Shown piece by piece: positions 35,682-43,737 of a DNA stretch of 64,000 bases. The stretch is from Amphritea opalescens (GTDB taxonomy: Bacteria; Pseudomonadota; Gammaproteobacteria; Pseudomonadales; Balneatricaceae): positions 124,001 through 188,000 of the forward strand of contig NZ_RQXW01000001.1 in NCBI RefSeq assembly GCF_003957515.1. The letters are read 5' to 3'. The notes under the pieces were generated by a model. The model saw only the letters and a list, made by a program, of their open reading frames with translations. It was not told the origin of the DNA and made no database searches. Position 1 is the stretch's first letter. Every line of letters starts with the position of its first letter. A program made the position numbers and the translations under genes.

Positions 35682-35882
35682 CCTGTTTCTTAGTCGATGG
35701 ATCATGGGTTCAGAGGGCATGAATTTGCAGCATAGGGTAAATAAATGACACTTCTGTTTTATAAAACTCTTATAATGTGCCGAAATCAGAAAGCCTGATC
35801 GATTTGGGGCGGGATATAGGTGCTGTTTTAGGCTGTAAATATCCGCCTGTTGAGGCCTTTCTTCGGTATTTAGGAGAGTATA

Positions 35883-36596
35883 GTGACCTACTGTGTGGGT
35901 ATAAGAACCAATCAAGCAACCATCATGATATCGGACTCTCGCACGAGTGCGGGCGTCGATAATATTAGCAGCTATAGTAAAATGTGGCGGTATGGCGTGC
36001 CTGGTAAGCGGCAATTTGTACTGTGTAGTGCGGGTAACTTGGCGACGACTCAAGCGGTCATTGCCGGCATCGAACGGGATATTAGTAATAGGGCCGAGTC
36101 TAGCTTATTGACCGTGGTCGATATGCATCAGGCGGCGGAGTATATTGGTCGCGTGAGTGTTGAGGTTCAGGAAAAAGCCGGCGGTGGCGCGGTGTTTGAA
36201 TCCACTTTCCTGTTAGCGGGGGAGATCTTAGGTTCTCAAAGCGCCCTGTATATGATCTATGCCCAGGGTAATTTTATTGTTAGTTCATCCCAGGTACCGT
36301 TTTTACAGATCGGCGAAACCAAATACGGCAAGCCTATGCTAGATCGGGTGATTCAGGAAAGTACCTCTACCGATAGAGCGGTCGTGTGCGGTCTCATCTC
36401 GATGGATGCGACATTGAAGAGTAACCTAACCGTTGGGCCGCCGATTGAGCTTTATATTCTTCAGCATGGCAGCTTGACCCTGGGTCGCTATCGTTCGTTT
36501 GGCGAAGATGATGACTATATGCGTGAGCTGCGTAAAGAGTGGAATATGGCGATGGAAAAGGCGGTCGATGCGATGCCGTTTTTATCATTAACTTAA
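35883..36596 (+). CDS. Anbu-type proteasome-related protein (ancestral beta subunit)
   Basis: A 237-residue Ntn-hydrolase-fold protein. It begins MTYCVGIRTNQATIMISDSRTSAGVDNISSYSKM, the diagnostic start of Anbu (BPH) proteins, in which the residue after Met (Thr2) would become the N-terminal nucleophile. The initiation codon is GTG, behind TTAGGAGAG, a good ribosome-binding site. Anbu forms ring or helical assemblies and is usually encoded next to transglutaminase-like, alpha-E and ATP-grasp genes; here none is adjacent, although a transglutaminase gene sits 13 kb away. Natural substrate is unknown. Confidence 0.88.
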   Translation: MTYCVGIRTNQATIMISDSRTSAGVDNISSYSKMWRYGVPGKRQFVLCSAGNLATTQAVIAGIERDISNRAESSLLTVVDMHQAAEYIGRVSVEVQEKAGGGAVFESTFLLAGEILGSQSALYMIYAQGNFIVSSSQVPFLQIGETKYGKPMLDRVIQESTSTDRAVVCGLISMDATLKSNLTVGPPIELYILQHGSLTLGRYRSFGEDDDYMRELRKEWNMAMEKAVDAMPFLSLT

Positions 36597-36606
36597 TGTT
36601 TAATCG

Positions 36607-36631
36607 AATCAGGTAGTCGCACTGCCTGATT
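36607..36631. terminator. Hairpin after the Anbu gene
   Basis: AATCAGGTAGT-CGC-ACTGCCTGATT forms an 11-bp stem with one G-U pair, 10 bases after the stop. No U tract follows, so termination is uncertain; it could be an mRNA-end stabiliser. Confidence 0.55.
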
Positions 36632-36801
36632 CAAAATCTTCTAATAATAATTCAGCTATAACGGTGATTTCTGCCTCAATCGATAAAAATCTGTTTGAGG
36701 TCAGGGTATTCAGTCATTAGTTAGGTAAACTGATGCAGTTTATTAATGAGTGATCGTCGCCATTTTTCAGAAAAATTCAGTAAGTGGATTGAGGTATTCA
36801 G

Positions 36802-37209
36802 ATGAAGATAGCAGTGGCCAGTAGAGATGGTGTTACAGTCGCCGAACATGTCGGTAAATGTAAGAACTGGATCGTGTTTCAGGTCGACACGACGGGGGCC
36901 TCGCCATTGGCAGAGCCGCACTTGAAGATGCTTGAACTGATCACGTTGCCAAAAGCGTTGGTATTTCATCACTATAAAAATGATGCGCCTCATCCATTAG
37001 CCAGCTGCGTGGCATTGATTGGTGCCAGTGCTGGTGAGGGTTTTGTCAGTAAGACGGCTCTGTTAGGTATTGAAGCGGTGATGACGGATGAATCCGATCC
37101 AGCGCAGGCGGTTAGAGATTATCTTAATCACCAAGCCCTGCCTATTGAATCCCACCTGTTGGGTGATTTGAACACCAATGACGGCGGTTTTTTCTCATCT
37201 GAGCATTAA
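36802..37209 (+). CDS. NifX/NifB-C-terminal family protein (dinitrogenase iron-molybdenum cofactor domain)
   Basis: A 135-residue protein. MKIAVASRDGVTVAEHVGKCKNWIVFQVD and the later HPLASCVALIGASAGEGFVSKTALLGIEAVMTDESDPAQAVRDYL follow the PF02579 pattern shared by NifX, NafY and the NifB C-terminus, which bind FeMo-cofactor precursors or iron-sulfur clusters. No nitrogenase gene is in the window, so a role in general Fe-S or metal-cluster carriage is more likely than nitrogen fixation. It is solitary, with a 205-base upstream gap holding only the Anbu hairpin. Confidence 0.8.
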   Translation: MKIAVASRDGVTVAEHVGKCKNWIVFQVDTTGASPLAEPHLKMLELITLPKALVFHHYKNDAPHPLASCVALIGASAGEGFVSKTALLGIEAVMTDESDPAQAVRDYLNHQALPIESHLLGDLNTNDGGFFSSEH

Positions 37210-37317
37210 TCTCTATTGTTGGACGGGGTAGCGAGTTTTCTCAACTGCCCCTTCATCTCTTTTCTCTCTCCCTCCTTAAGCGTTATTAACTTTTCTGTTT
37301 ATCCTTTCGTTATCAGC

Positions 37318-37416
37318 CTATGCGGGTTTGATCCCTTCGTTTCTATCTTTTACGGTTAAAGAACATTCCTGAGGCTCGTCGGCAAGTGAAAACTGTTGGT
37401 CGTATTTAAGCGCCAT
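37318..37416 (-). CDS. Candidate small protein, 32 residues
   Basis: In the 289-base gap before the proC-like gene, the minus strand has ATG at 37416 behind GGGAGGAGTAT, a near-perfect ribosome-binding site with 5-base spacing, and an open frame to TAG at 37318. The product starts MALKYDQQFSLADEPQE and ends TVKDRNEGIKPA; it is hydrophilic with one Cys. I do not recognise it. Expression is supported only by the strong ribosome-binding site; a chance frame cannot be excluded. Confidence 0.35.
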   Translation of the reverse strand: MALKYDQQFSLADEPQECSLTVKDRNEGIKPA

Positions 37417-37498
37417 ATACTCCTCCCATTAGGCTAGAATGATGGTTGATTGTCGTGTTTTACGACTGTATCACTGTGTTCTTATGAGGGAATTAAGC

Positions 37499-38305
37499 AT
37501 GAGTAGCGAGTTCTGCTTGGGTATTATCGGGGCGGGTCAATTGGGCCGTTCGATCGCACATGGTTTGCTGAGTAGTCAGTTAATTGCGCCGGAGAATCTC
37601 TGGATTTCGAGCCGTTCACTGCGCCCGGATAATGCACTATCCGTGGGTGACAGCCAGAAAGTACATCGCACGATTCGTAACCAAGACCTGATTGAACACT
37701 GTGATATGGTGATTATTGCGGTGCCACCACATCTGTCGGCGGCGTTAGCAATTAACACGCAAGACACCGATTGTTTGGTTGTCTCGGTAATGGCCGGTGT
37801 CACCGTGGCGCAGCTATTATCATTGAGTGGCAGCCGTCGGGTTATCCGTGCGATGTCTAATCCCGCCGCAGAAAAAGGGTTGGCGTACACGCCTTGGTTT
37901 GCAAGTCCTGAAGTCACTGTAGACGACCGGGCGTTAGCTCGTCGGGTTTTTGAGGCGATTGGTCAGACCGATGAGGTGTTTGATGAGCAGCAGATCGACC
38001 AATTTACGGGGCTGATCGGGCCGGTGCCGGGGTTCGTCGCTTACTATGCGGATTGTATGGTGCAGTATGCGGTGAATAACGGTATTGAGCCACCGATCGC
38101 CGAGCGTGCCATACGTCAACTGTTTCATGCCAGTGGTGTGCTGTTGGCCGATTCTGAGGCATCCCCTAAGGCGCATGTGGAGGAGATGATCAACTATGAT
38201 GGCACGACGGCTGCGGGGTTGAGAAGCATGCAGGCGTCACCACTGTCGGCATCAATCGACGAAGGTCTGCAAGCGGCGTTTGATAAATCGTTGGAAATTG
38301 GCTGA
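37499..38305 (+). CDS. Pyrroline-5-carboxylate reductase-like protein (ProC family)
   Basis: A 268-residue protein with an N-terminal Rossmann motif LGIIGAGQLGRSIAHGLL and the ProC-type C-terminal dimer domain (IDQFTGLIGPVPGFVAYYADCMVQYAV). ProC reduces 1-pyrroline-5-carboxylate to proline with NADPH. Some features differ from standard ProC, for example ISSRSLRPDN at the cofactor-specificity loop and AMSNPAAEKGLAYTPW where ProC has RAMPNTP. It may be a second paralogue or reduce a related imine. ATG at 37499 follows GAGGGAAT; an ATG at 37484 is also in frame. Confidence 0.8.
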   Translation: MSSEFCLGIIGAGQLGRSIAHGLLSSQLIAPENLWISSRSLRPDNALSVGDSQKVHRTIRNQDLIEHCDMVIIAVPPHLSAALAINTQDTDCLVVSVMAGVTVAQLLSLSGSRRVIRAMSNPAAEKGLAYTPWFASPEVTVDDRALARRVFEAIGQTDEVFDEQQIDQFTGLIGPVPGFVAYYADCMVQYAVNNGIEPPIAERAIRQLFHASGVLLADSEASPKAHVEEMINYDGTTAAGLRSMQASPLSASIDEGLQAAFDKSLEIG

Positions 38306-38388
38306 GGCTTATAGGTTAAGACCGAAAGCTAGAGTTGGCCGTGATGTCTAACGGTTGAGCAACAGAGACAAAATAAGGAAGGAAGATC

Positions 38389-38655
38389 ATGGCGGGTGGC
38401 TGGGCACGTGATGGGGCGGTACAGGATCAGATTGATGCAAGCGTTGATGACGCTGTGCAACTGGCGCGAAGTCGTTTAAACGAAGGTGAGAGTCTCGCTG
38501 AGTGTGAGGAGTGCGATGCGGTGATTCCTGAGAAACGCCGCCAAGCGATTCCGGGTATCCGTTTATGTATTCAGTGTCAGACGAAACTGGAGCAGCAAGA
38601 GGTTAAGGCTGGAGGTATTAACCGTCGTGGCAGTAAAGATAGTCAGTTGAGATAG
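38389..38655 (+). CDS. ybiI: DksA/TraR-type C4 zinc-finger protein (YbiI-like)
   Basis: An 88-residue protein. MAGGWARDGAVQDQIDASVDDAVQLARSRL is the typical YbiI N-terminus and CEECDAVIPEKRRQAIPGIRLCIQCQ is the C4 zinc finger of the DksA/TraR family. It lacks the long coiled coil of DksA, so a direct role on RNA polymerase is unproven. A strong ribosome-binding site (AAGGAAGG) precedes the ATG. The 175 bases after it, up to the convergent flavoprotein gene, show no clear terminator. Confidence 0.85.
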   Translation: MAGGWARDGAVQDQIDASVDDAVQLARSRLNEGESLAECEECDAVIPEKRRQAIPGIRLCIQCQTKLEQQEVKAGGINRRGSKDSQLR

Positions 38656-38830
38656 CCAGTTGAGATAGTGAATTAAGGCAGCTTGGCGGGCTGATAAAAT
38701 AGCCTGCTATAACCGCCTAATCGTCAGTATCTTTAGCCATCTTTCCTATATCAGCTCAATTAACTCAGACTCAGACTCAGGTAAGCGGCTAGGTTAATCC
38801 GATGGGAAAAACCTAACCGCCCGGCCTATC

Positions 38831-40879
38831 TTAGAGATCCTTTACGAGTCGCAGCGCATCATAGATGGCGGCGTGAGTATTACGAGCGGAAATGGCATCG
38901 CCGATACGGAACAGCTGGAACTGGCCTTCACTGTTGTTGGTCAGTGTCTGCGGTTTGCCATTGATCAGTTCGTTATAGTTAACTTCGCCTTCATTCGATG
39001 AGAGTGCGCGGAGCTCAAAATAGAGATCATCAAATGGCAGTGTACCGTGATTGATAACCACCTGATCAACCCGACGGGTTTGGCTAAAGTCACGGCTACC
39101 ATCATCATAGTCACTGCCGATCGTGGCGAGTAACTGATCGCCATCACGGCGCACATCCTGTAGGCGGTAGGTGACGGTAAAGGTCACATCCTGTTTTTGC
39201 AACGTGCGCATATAGGGCACCAGATTCATCGCCATCACTTCAGGTGCGAAGCTTCTATCCGGCGTAATGATCTCGAGCTTAGCGCCACTGTTAGCAATGA
39301 CTTCCGCGGCTTGTAAGGCGGCATGATCACCGGCATCGTCAAACAGTAAAACATTGCTGCCGGGCTTTATGCTGCGGGAGAGAATATCCCAGCTAGAGAC
39401 GACTAACTCATTGCCACTGCCGAGTACGTCGGTGTCGGGTAAACCGCCGGTGGCGATGATCACTACATCGGGATTTTCCGCCTGAATCTGCTCCGCTTCA
39501 GCGTAGGTGTTAAAGTGAAAAGAGACACCTAAACGTTCACACTGGGACATACGCCAGTCGATAATACCCATCATCTCATGACGCCGAGGGCTCTGAGCGG
39601 TCAGTCTAATCTGCCCGCCAGCATCGTTTAACGCCTCAAATACTGTGACTTCATGGCCCCGCTCGGCGGCTACTCGGGCGGCTTCGAGTCCGCCTGGACC
39701 CGCACCGACAATGACGATCTTTTTGCGCACCTCAGCTTTAGTGATGTCATGGGGCATAGTCTGTTCACGCCCGGTGGCGGGATTGTGAATACAGAAAGCG
39801 GCACCGCCTTGGTAGATCCGATCGAGACAGTAATTGGCACCGACACAGGGGCGGATATTGTCTTCATCACCGGCAATAATCTTGCGGATAATATGGGGGT
39901 CGGTCATATGCGCACGGGTCATGCCGACCATATCAACCTTACCGCTGGCGATGGCGTAACGGGCGGTGGCCACATCGGGAATCTTCGCCGCATGGAAAGT
40001 GGGGAACTCGGTGGCTGCGCGGATCTCACCGGCGAAATCGAGGTGGGGTGAGTTACGCATCCCCTGAATCGGAATAAGGTCGGTCAGGCCTGCATCGGTA
40101 TCGATATGGCCACGGACGATATTGAGAAAGTCGACCATGCCGCTATCTTTAAGCCGTTGCGAGATGGATAAACCATCTTCTTGCGTCAAGCCGCCCGAGA
40201 GCATCTCATCGCCGGTGTAACGTAAGCCAACGATAAACTCATTGCCCACCCGTTGGCGGATCGATTTGAGTAGATCAAAGGTGAAACGCAGGCGGTTATC
40301 GAGGTTACCACCGTAGGGGCCATCAAGGGTGTTGGTCAGTGGAGACCAGAACTGATCCATCAGGTGGCCGTAAGCCTGTAGTTCGATACCATCAAGGCCT
40401 GCCGCGACCATGCGTTCAGCCGCATCGGTATAGTCTTTGATAATCCGCTGGATATCCCAGTCTTCCATTTTCTTTGGAAAGGAGCGGTGGGAGGCTTCCC
40501 GTTTATGGGAGGGGGACACGGCGGGTAGCCATTCGCCTTTATCCCAACGGGTGCGTCGACCGAGGTGTGTCAGTTGGATCATCACCGCCGCGCCATGCTC
40601 GTGGCACTCGTCGGTAAGCTGTTTCATCCAAGGCACAATTTCGTCTTTGTAGACCAAGAGGTTATCGAATACCGGCGGGCTGTCTAACGAAACGGCGGCG
40701 GAACCGGCCGTCATGGTTAAGGCGACGCCCGCTTTAGCCCGTTCGACATGATAGGTCCGATAGCGTTCGGTCGGCATGCCATTTTCAGAATACGCAGGCT
40801 CATGGGAGGTGATCATAATGCGGTTGCGCAGACGCAGATGCTTCAGTTGATAGGGTTGCAGCAATGGATCATTGGACAT
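38831..40879 (-). CDS. TMADH/DgcA-like flavin- and Fe-S-dependent oxidoreductase
   Basis: A 682-residue two-part enzyme: an N-terminal old-yellow-enzyme TIM barrel that binds FMN (about 1-340), a Cys motif for an iron-sulfur cluster, and a C-terminal nucleotide-binding domain (from KIVIVGAGPGGLEAA near residue 393). The layout is that of trimethylamine dehydrogenase and of DgcA-type N-demethylases (dimethylglycine, N-methylproline). The Cys motif is Cys345-VG-Ala348-NY-Cys351 ... Cys363, so one expected ligand is Ala. A strong ribosome-binding site (GGAGGACTCAAG) precedes the start. It is divergent from a TetR gene, its likely regulator. Substrate is probably an N-methylated amine. Confidence 0.85.
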   Translation of the reverse strand: MSNDPLLQPYQLKHLRLRNRIMITSHEPAYSENGMPTERYRTYHVERAKAGVALTMTAGSAAVSLDSPPVFDNLLVYKDEIVPWMKQLTDECHEHGAAVMIQLTHLGRRTRWDKGEWLPAVSPSHKREASHRSFPKKMEDWDIQRIIKDYTDAAERMVAAGLDGIELQAYGHLMDQFWSPLTNTLDGPYGGNLDNRLRFTFDLLKSIRQRVGNEFIVGLRYTGDEMLSGGLTQEDGLSISQRLKDSGMVDFLNIVRGHIDTDAGLTDLIPIQGMRNSPHLDFAGEIRAATEFPTFHAAKIPDVATARYAIASGKVDMVGMTRAHMTDPHIIRKIIAGDEDNIRPCVGANYCLDRIYQGGAAFCIHNPATGREQTMPHDITKAEVRKKIVIVGAGPGGLEAARVAAERGHEVTVFEALNDAGGQIRLTAQSPRRHEMMGIIDWRMSQCERLGVSFHFNTYAEAEQIQAENPDVVIIATGGLPDTDVLGSGNELVVSSWDILSRSIKPGSNVLLFDDAGDHAALQAAEVIANSGAKLEIITPDRSFAPEVMAMNLVPYMRTLQKQDVTFTVTYRLQDVRRDGDQLLATIGSDYDDGSRDFSQTRRVDQVVINHGTLPFDDLYFELRALSSNEGEVNYNELINGKPQTLTNNSEGQFQLFRIGDAISARNTHAAIYDALRLVKDL

Positions 40880-41144
40880 CTTGAGTCCTCCGTTTCTGTT
40901 ATCAAGGTAATGGAATAGGTTTCAATTTAAATAAAATGTACACTAACGTCAATTTAATGTTCATAAATGTTTTAAGCGGTTCTAAGTTACCTAAGTGCGG
41001 ATCATTCGGATGAGTTTGTTCGCTACGTTCTCATGGTTGAATAGGGTATATTGACGGTCTTGCCTGATGGTTGGCCGATAATCCGTGGATTAAACGGTCG
41101 GCGACAGCACAGGCCTAAGCGAATAGGGGAGCAAACGAGACTAT

Positions 41145-41801
41145 ATGAAGAGTGATCACCGCACTGATAGCACAGAACCTTTAGCCGATAGCGGATGGCG
41201 TGGATCGGCGGATGTTTGGCTGCAAGCGGCTTACGAAACACTGATTGAATCCGGTGTCGAGGCGGTTCGGATTCAGACGCTGGCGAAAACCTTGAAGCTC
41301 TCTCGTACCAGCTTCTACTGGTTTTTTAAAGATCGCAAACAGTTGCTCGATGCGTTGTTGACTGAATGGCGTAATAAAAATAGTGGCAATTTAGTGGCGC
41401 AGACCGAGGCATATTCCGAGAGCATCGCCGAGGCGATACTGAATGTGTTTGATTGCTGGTTAGACCCGCAGTTGTTTGATTCACAGTTTGAATTTGCGGT
41501 GCGGAGTTGGGCGTTGCAGTCCGCCGATGTGACCGTTCAGGTTGCCGAGGCAGATGAGGCGCGACTGGTTGCGCTACGACAGATGTTTGTCCGCTTTGGC
41601 TATGCTGAGGATAAAGCGGATGTGCGGGCGCGGACTATCTATCTGACACAGATCGGCTATATCTCCATGAAGTCAGAGGAGGATCTACCTACCCGTTTGC
41701 AGCGTATTTCGGGGTATGTTGAGATCTTTACTGGGCAGGCACCTAAGCCCCGTGAGCTAAAACGCTTTTATGCCCGCCACTGTGTTGAGTCTTTGTTGTA
41801 G
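41145..41801 (+). CDS. TetR-family regulator, probably of the divergent flavoprotein
   Basis: A 218-residue protein with a TetR-type helix-turn-helix: WLQAAYETLIESGVEAVRIQTLAKTLKLSRTSFYWFFKDRKQLLDALL. The C-terminal domain is helical and ligand-binding in kind. The position, 265 bases from the divergent TMADH/DgcA-like gene, suggests it controls that gene in response to a methylated amine or amino acid. The divergent gap is AT-rich near the flavoprotein start but I see no perfect palindrome in it. Confidence 0.85.
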   Translation: MKSDHRTDSTEPLADSGWRGSADVWLQAAYETLIESGVEAVRIQTLAKTLKLSRTSFYWFFKDRKQLLDALLTEWRNKNSGNLVAQTEAYSESIAEAILNVFDCWLDPQLFDSQFEFAVRSWALQSADVTVQVAEADEARLVALRQMFVRFGYAEDKADVRARTIYLTQIGYISMKSEEDLPTRLQRISGYVEIFTGQAPKPRELKRFYARHCVESLL

Positions 41802-41852
41802 GTCTGGTTGACCTCTAGTTGCAGATTTTAATAGTCGATCTAGCTGTAAGTT

Positions 41853-43115
41853 TTATAGGTCGACCCGCTTAGCAAAGCGCTGGCGCCGTTTCCAGAGTTG
41901 CTGTGCCATTAGCGCAATGCTGATAATGAGTCCTAAGAGTAGCGCATAGAGCATGGCTGCGCCGAGGCAGTAGATAAACAGGCCACAGGCGATCAGCCCC
42001 GCAATAATGGCGGGCTTGTGACCATTGGGTAGTAACTTCCATGCGGCTAGCATAGCGGCACTATAGATCAGTATGAACGAGCCATTGACCCAATGGGCGA
42101 TCATTGCGAAATCCAACGCCTCTAGGTAGCTGATCAGTAAGATGGCCGCAGAGATGACCAGAAAGGTTATCAGCGAGGTGGCGGGGATCTGATGTCGATT
42201 GAGGGCTCGCAGCGGCTTTGGCAGAATACCTTCCTGACTATAACTCCAAGCCAGTCGCGAGAGACTGGCGAAATAAACGTTGATGGTGGCAATACCACTG
42301 ATAAACCCAAGCGTACCGATCACCCAACGGCCACTGTTGCCGAAGAGCATTTCAAATACACCTACCATCGCTAAAGGATGATCCGGTGCAAGCAGTGATA
42401 GCCAGGTACAACCGATAAAGATAAGCCCTACTAAGGTAATACCAAACAAGGTTGCTGGTATAAAGTCCCGCTGCACATCTTTGAATTCACCGGCCAGATG
42501 AGTGATCGCCTCAATCCCCAAAAAGCTCCAGATAGCGAGGCTAATCGCCGGCATCAGGCCGCTGTAATCGGCAGGCTGGGAAGGTGTTGTGGTTGAATGT
42601 AGTTCAGGGTGGAAAAAGGCCATGGCCATCATCGCCACCACGACACATAGAATCAGCAGGGTAAGGCCCATCTGAATACGACCGGATAGTTGCAGCCCGC
42701 GACGGTTGATAAAGAATAACAGTAGGAAAACCAGTAGCTCAGCCCCTAGGGTTTGGGCATCGCTGAGGATGACGATCGGTTGTAAAAACTTGAAGGTCAT
42801 CATCAGCGCAGCCGCCACCCCAGGGGGCACGGTAAAGAGAAAGAGTAGACCGATGACGCGGCCGGAAAATTGGCCGAAGGCGCGTTCAACGAAATAAGCA
42901 GGCCCCGCCGAGTGGGTGAAACGACGGCCTAATTCGGCAAAAATATAGGCCAGTGGCAAAATACCCAATAGTAAAATAACCCAGGCCCAGATGGCTTTAT
43001 CGCCCGCGGCCAGGATGGTGAGTTGCGGCAGAATGAAGACTCCCGTACCTAAAAGAGTGGTCGCAATGAGGCCGACCCCTTGCCAGCGAGTGATTGTTTG
43101 ATTTAGCCTAGGCAT
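41853..43115 (-). CDS. APC-family amino acid exporter/permease, YjeH-like
   Basis: A 420-residue membrane protein with about 12 segments. MPRLNQTITRWQGVGLIATTLLGTGVFILPQLTILAAGDKAIWAW closely follows E. coli YjeH, an exporter of methionine and branched-chain amino acids. It is divergent from an Lrp/AsnC-type regulator, the usual kind of partner for amino acid exporters. I use the ATG at 43115, behind GGAAAAAAG; the longer frame from 43169 reads through the divergent promoter. Confidence 0.85.
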   Translation of the reverse strand: MPRLNQTITRWQGVGLIATTLLGTGVFILPQLTILAAGDKAIWAWVILLLGILPLAYIFAELGRRFTHSAGPAYFVERAFGQFSGRVIGLLFLFTVPPGVAAALMMTFKFLQPIVILSDAQTLGAELLVFLLLFFINRRGLQLSGRIQMGLTLLILCVVVAMMAMAFFHPELHSTTTPSQPADYSGLMPAISLAIWSFLGIEAITHLAGEFKDVQRDFIPATLFGITLVGLIFIGCTWLSLLAPDHPLAMVGVFEMLFGNSGRWVIGTLGFISGIATINVYFASLSRLAWSYSQEGILPKPLRALNRHQIPATSLITFLVISAAILLISYLEALDFAMIAHWVNGSFILIYSAAMLAAWKLLPNGHKPAIIAGLIACGLFIYCLGAAMLYALLLGLIISIALMAQQLWKRRQRFAKRVDL

Positions 43116-43244
43116 CTTTTTTCCAGATCGATATATCTTGTCGGTAGAGTGTACGCTGAGGACGGGCATAATGACGTCGTGGTTTACCGTCGATCTGCAG
43201 CTTTTTCAACGCTCTACCGACGTTTTGAATACTTAGGTTAACGC

Positions 43245-43670
43245 ATGGACAGTTTTGATCAGAAAATAATCACCGCCCTTCGAGAGAATGCTCGGCAAAG
43301 TGTTTCGGCCATTGCTGGGCAGGTCAATCTGTCACGTCCCGCGGTGTCTGAGCGGATCAAACGGATGGAGGAGCAGGGCGATATTCTCGGTTATAAAGTC
43401 TTAACCTCTACTCAGGTGGATCAACAGGGCCCGCTGAAAGCACATTTTGAGATTAAACATGGTGGTTTTAAATGCCGCCCGTTGGTCCATTTACTGCTTC
43501 AGTACCCCGAGGTGAAATATTGTCACGGGATCAGTGGCGAGGTGGATCTATTGGTTTACTTAGAGTTTGCATCGATGCAGCGGTTGCATGATATTCTCGA
43601 AGAGGTCGATGAGGCGTTACCGAGCGGTGTGAAGGTTGTGACCCATGTGGTGATGCAGGAATGGGGCTAA
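43245..43670 (+). CDS. Lrp/AsnC-family transcriptional regulator
   Basis: A 141-residue protein: N-terminal helix-turn-helix (FDQKIITALRENARQSVSAIAGQVNLSRPAVSERIKRMEEQGDI) and C-terminal RAM ligand-binding domain (HLLLQYPEVKYCHGISGEVDLLVYLEF). It most likely senses an amino acid and controls the divergent YjeH-like exporter. The gap between their starts is 129 bases. Confidence 0.9.
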   Translation: MDSFDQKIITALRENARQSVSAIAGQVNLSRPAVSERIKRMEEQGDILGYKVLTSTQVDQQGPLKAHFEIKHGGFKCRPLVHLLLQYPEVKYCHGISGEVDLLVYLEFASMQRLHDILEEVDEALPSGVKVVTHVVMQEWG

Positions 43671-43681
43671 TCCATTGTGAT

Positions 43682-43717
43682 AGCCCATAACAAACCGGTA
43701 GCGGCTTGTTATGGGCT
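43682..43717. terminator. Bidirectional hairpin between convergent lrp-like and phosphate transporter genes
   Basis: AGCCCATAACAA and TTGTTATGGGCT form a perfect 12-bp stem around ACCGGTAGCGGC, whose CCG/CGG may extend it. It lies in the 67-base gap between the two convergent stops. Confidence 0.75.
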
Positions 43718-43737
43718 GTTTATCGAGGGCGTACTGC

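Noticed and set aside
35777-35962. Open frame of 61 codons on the plus strand before and across the Anbu start
   Set aside because: GTG start without a ribosome-binding site, and the second half lies out of frame inside the well-supported Anbu gene.
36802-37209. NifX-like gene taken as a sign of nitrogen fixation
   Set aside because: No other nif genes are in the window, and this domain is widespread outside nitrogen fixation.
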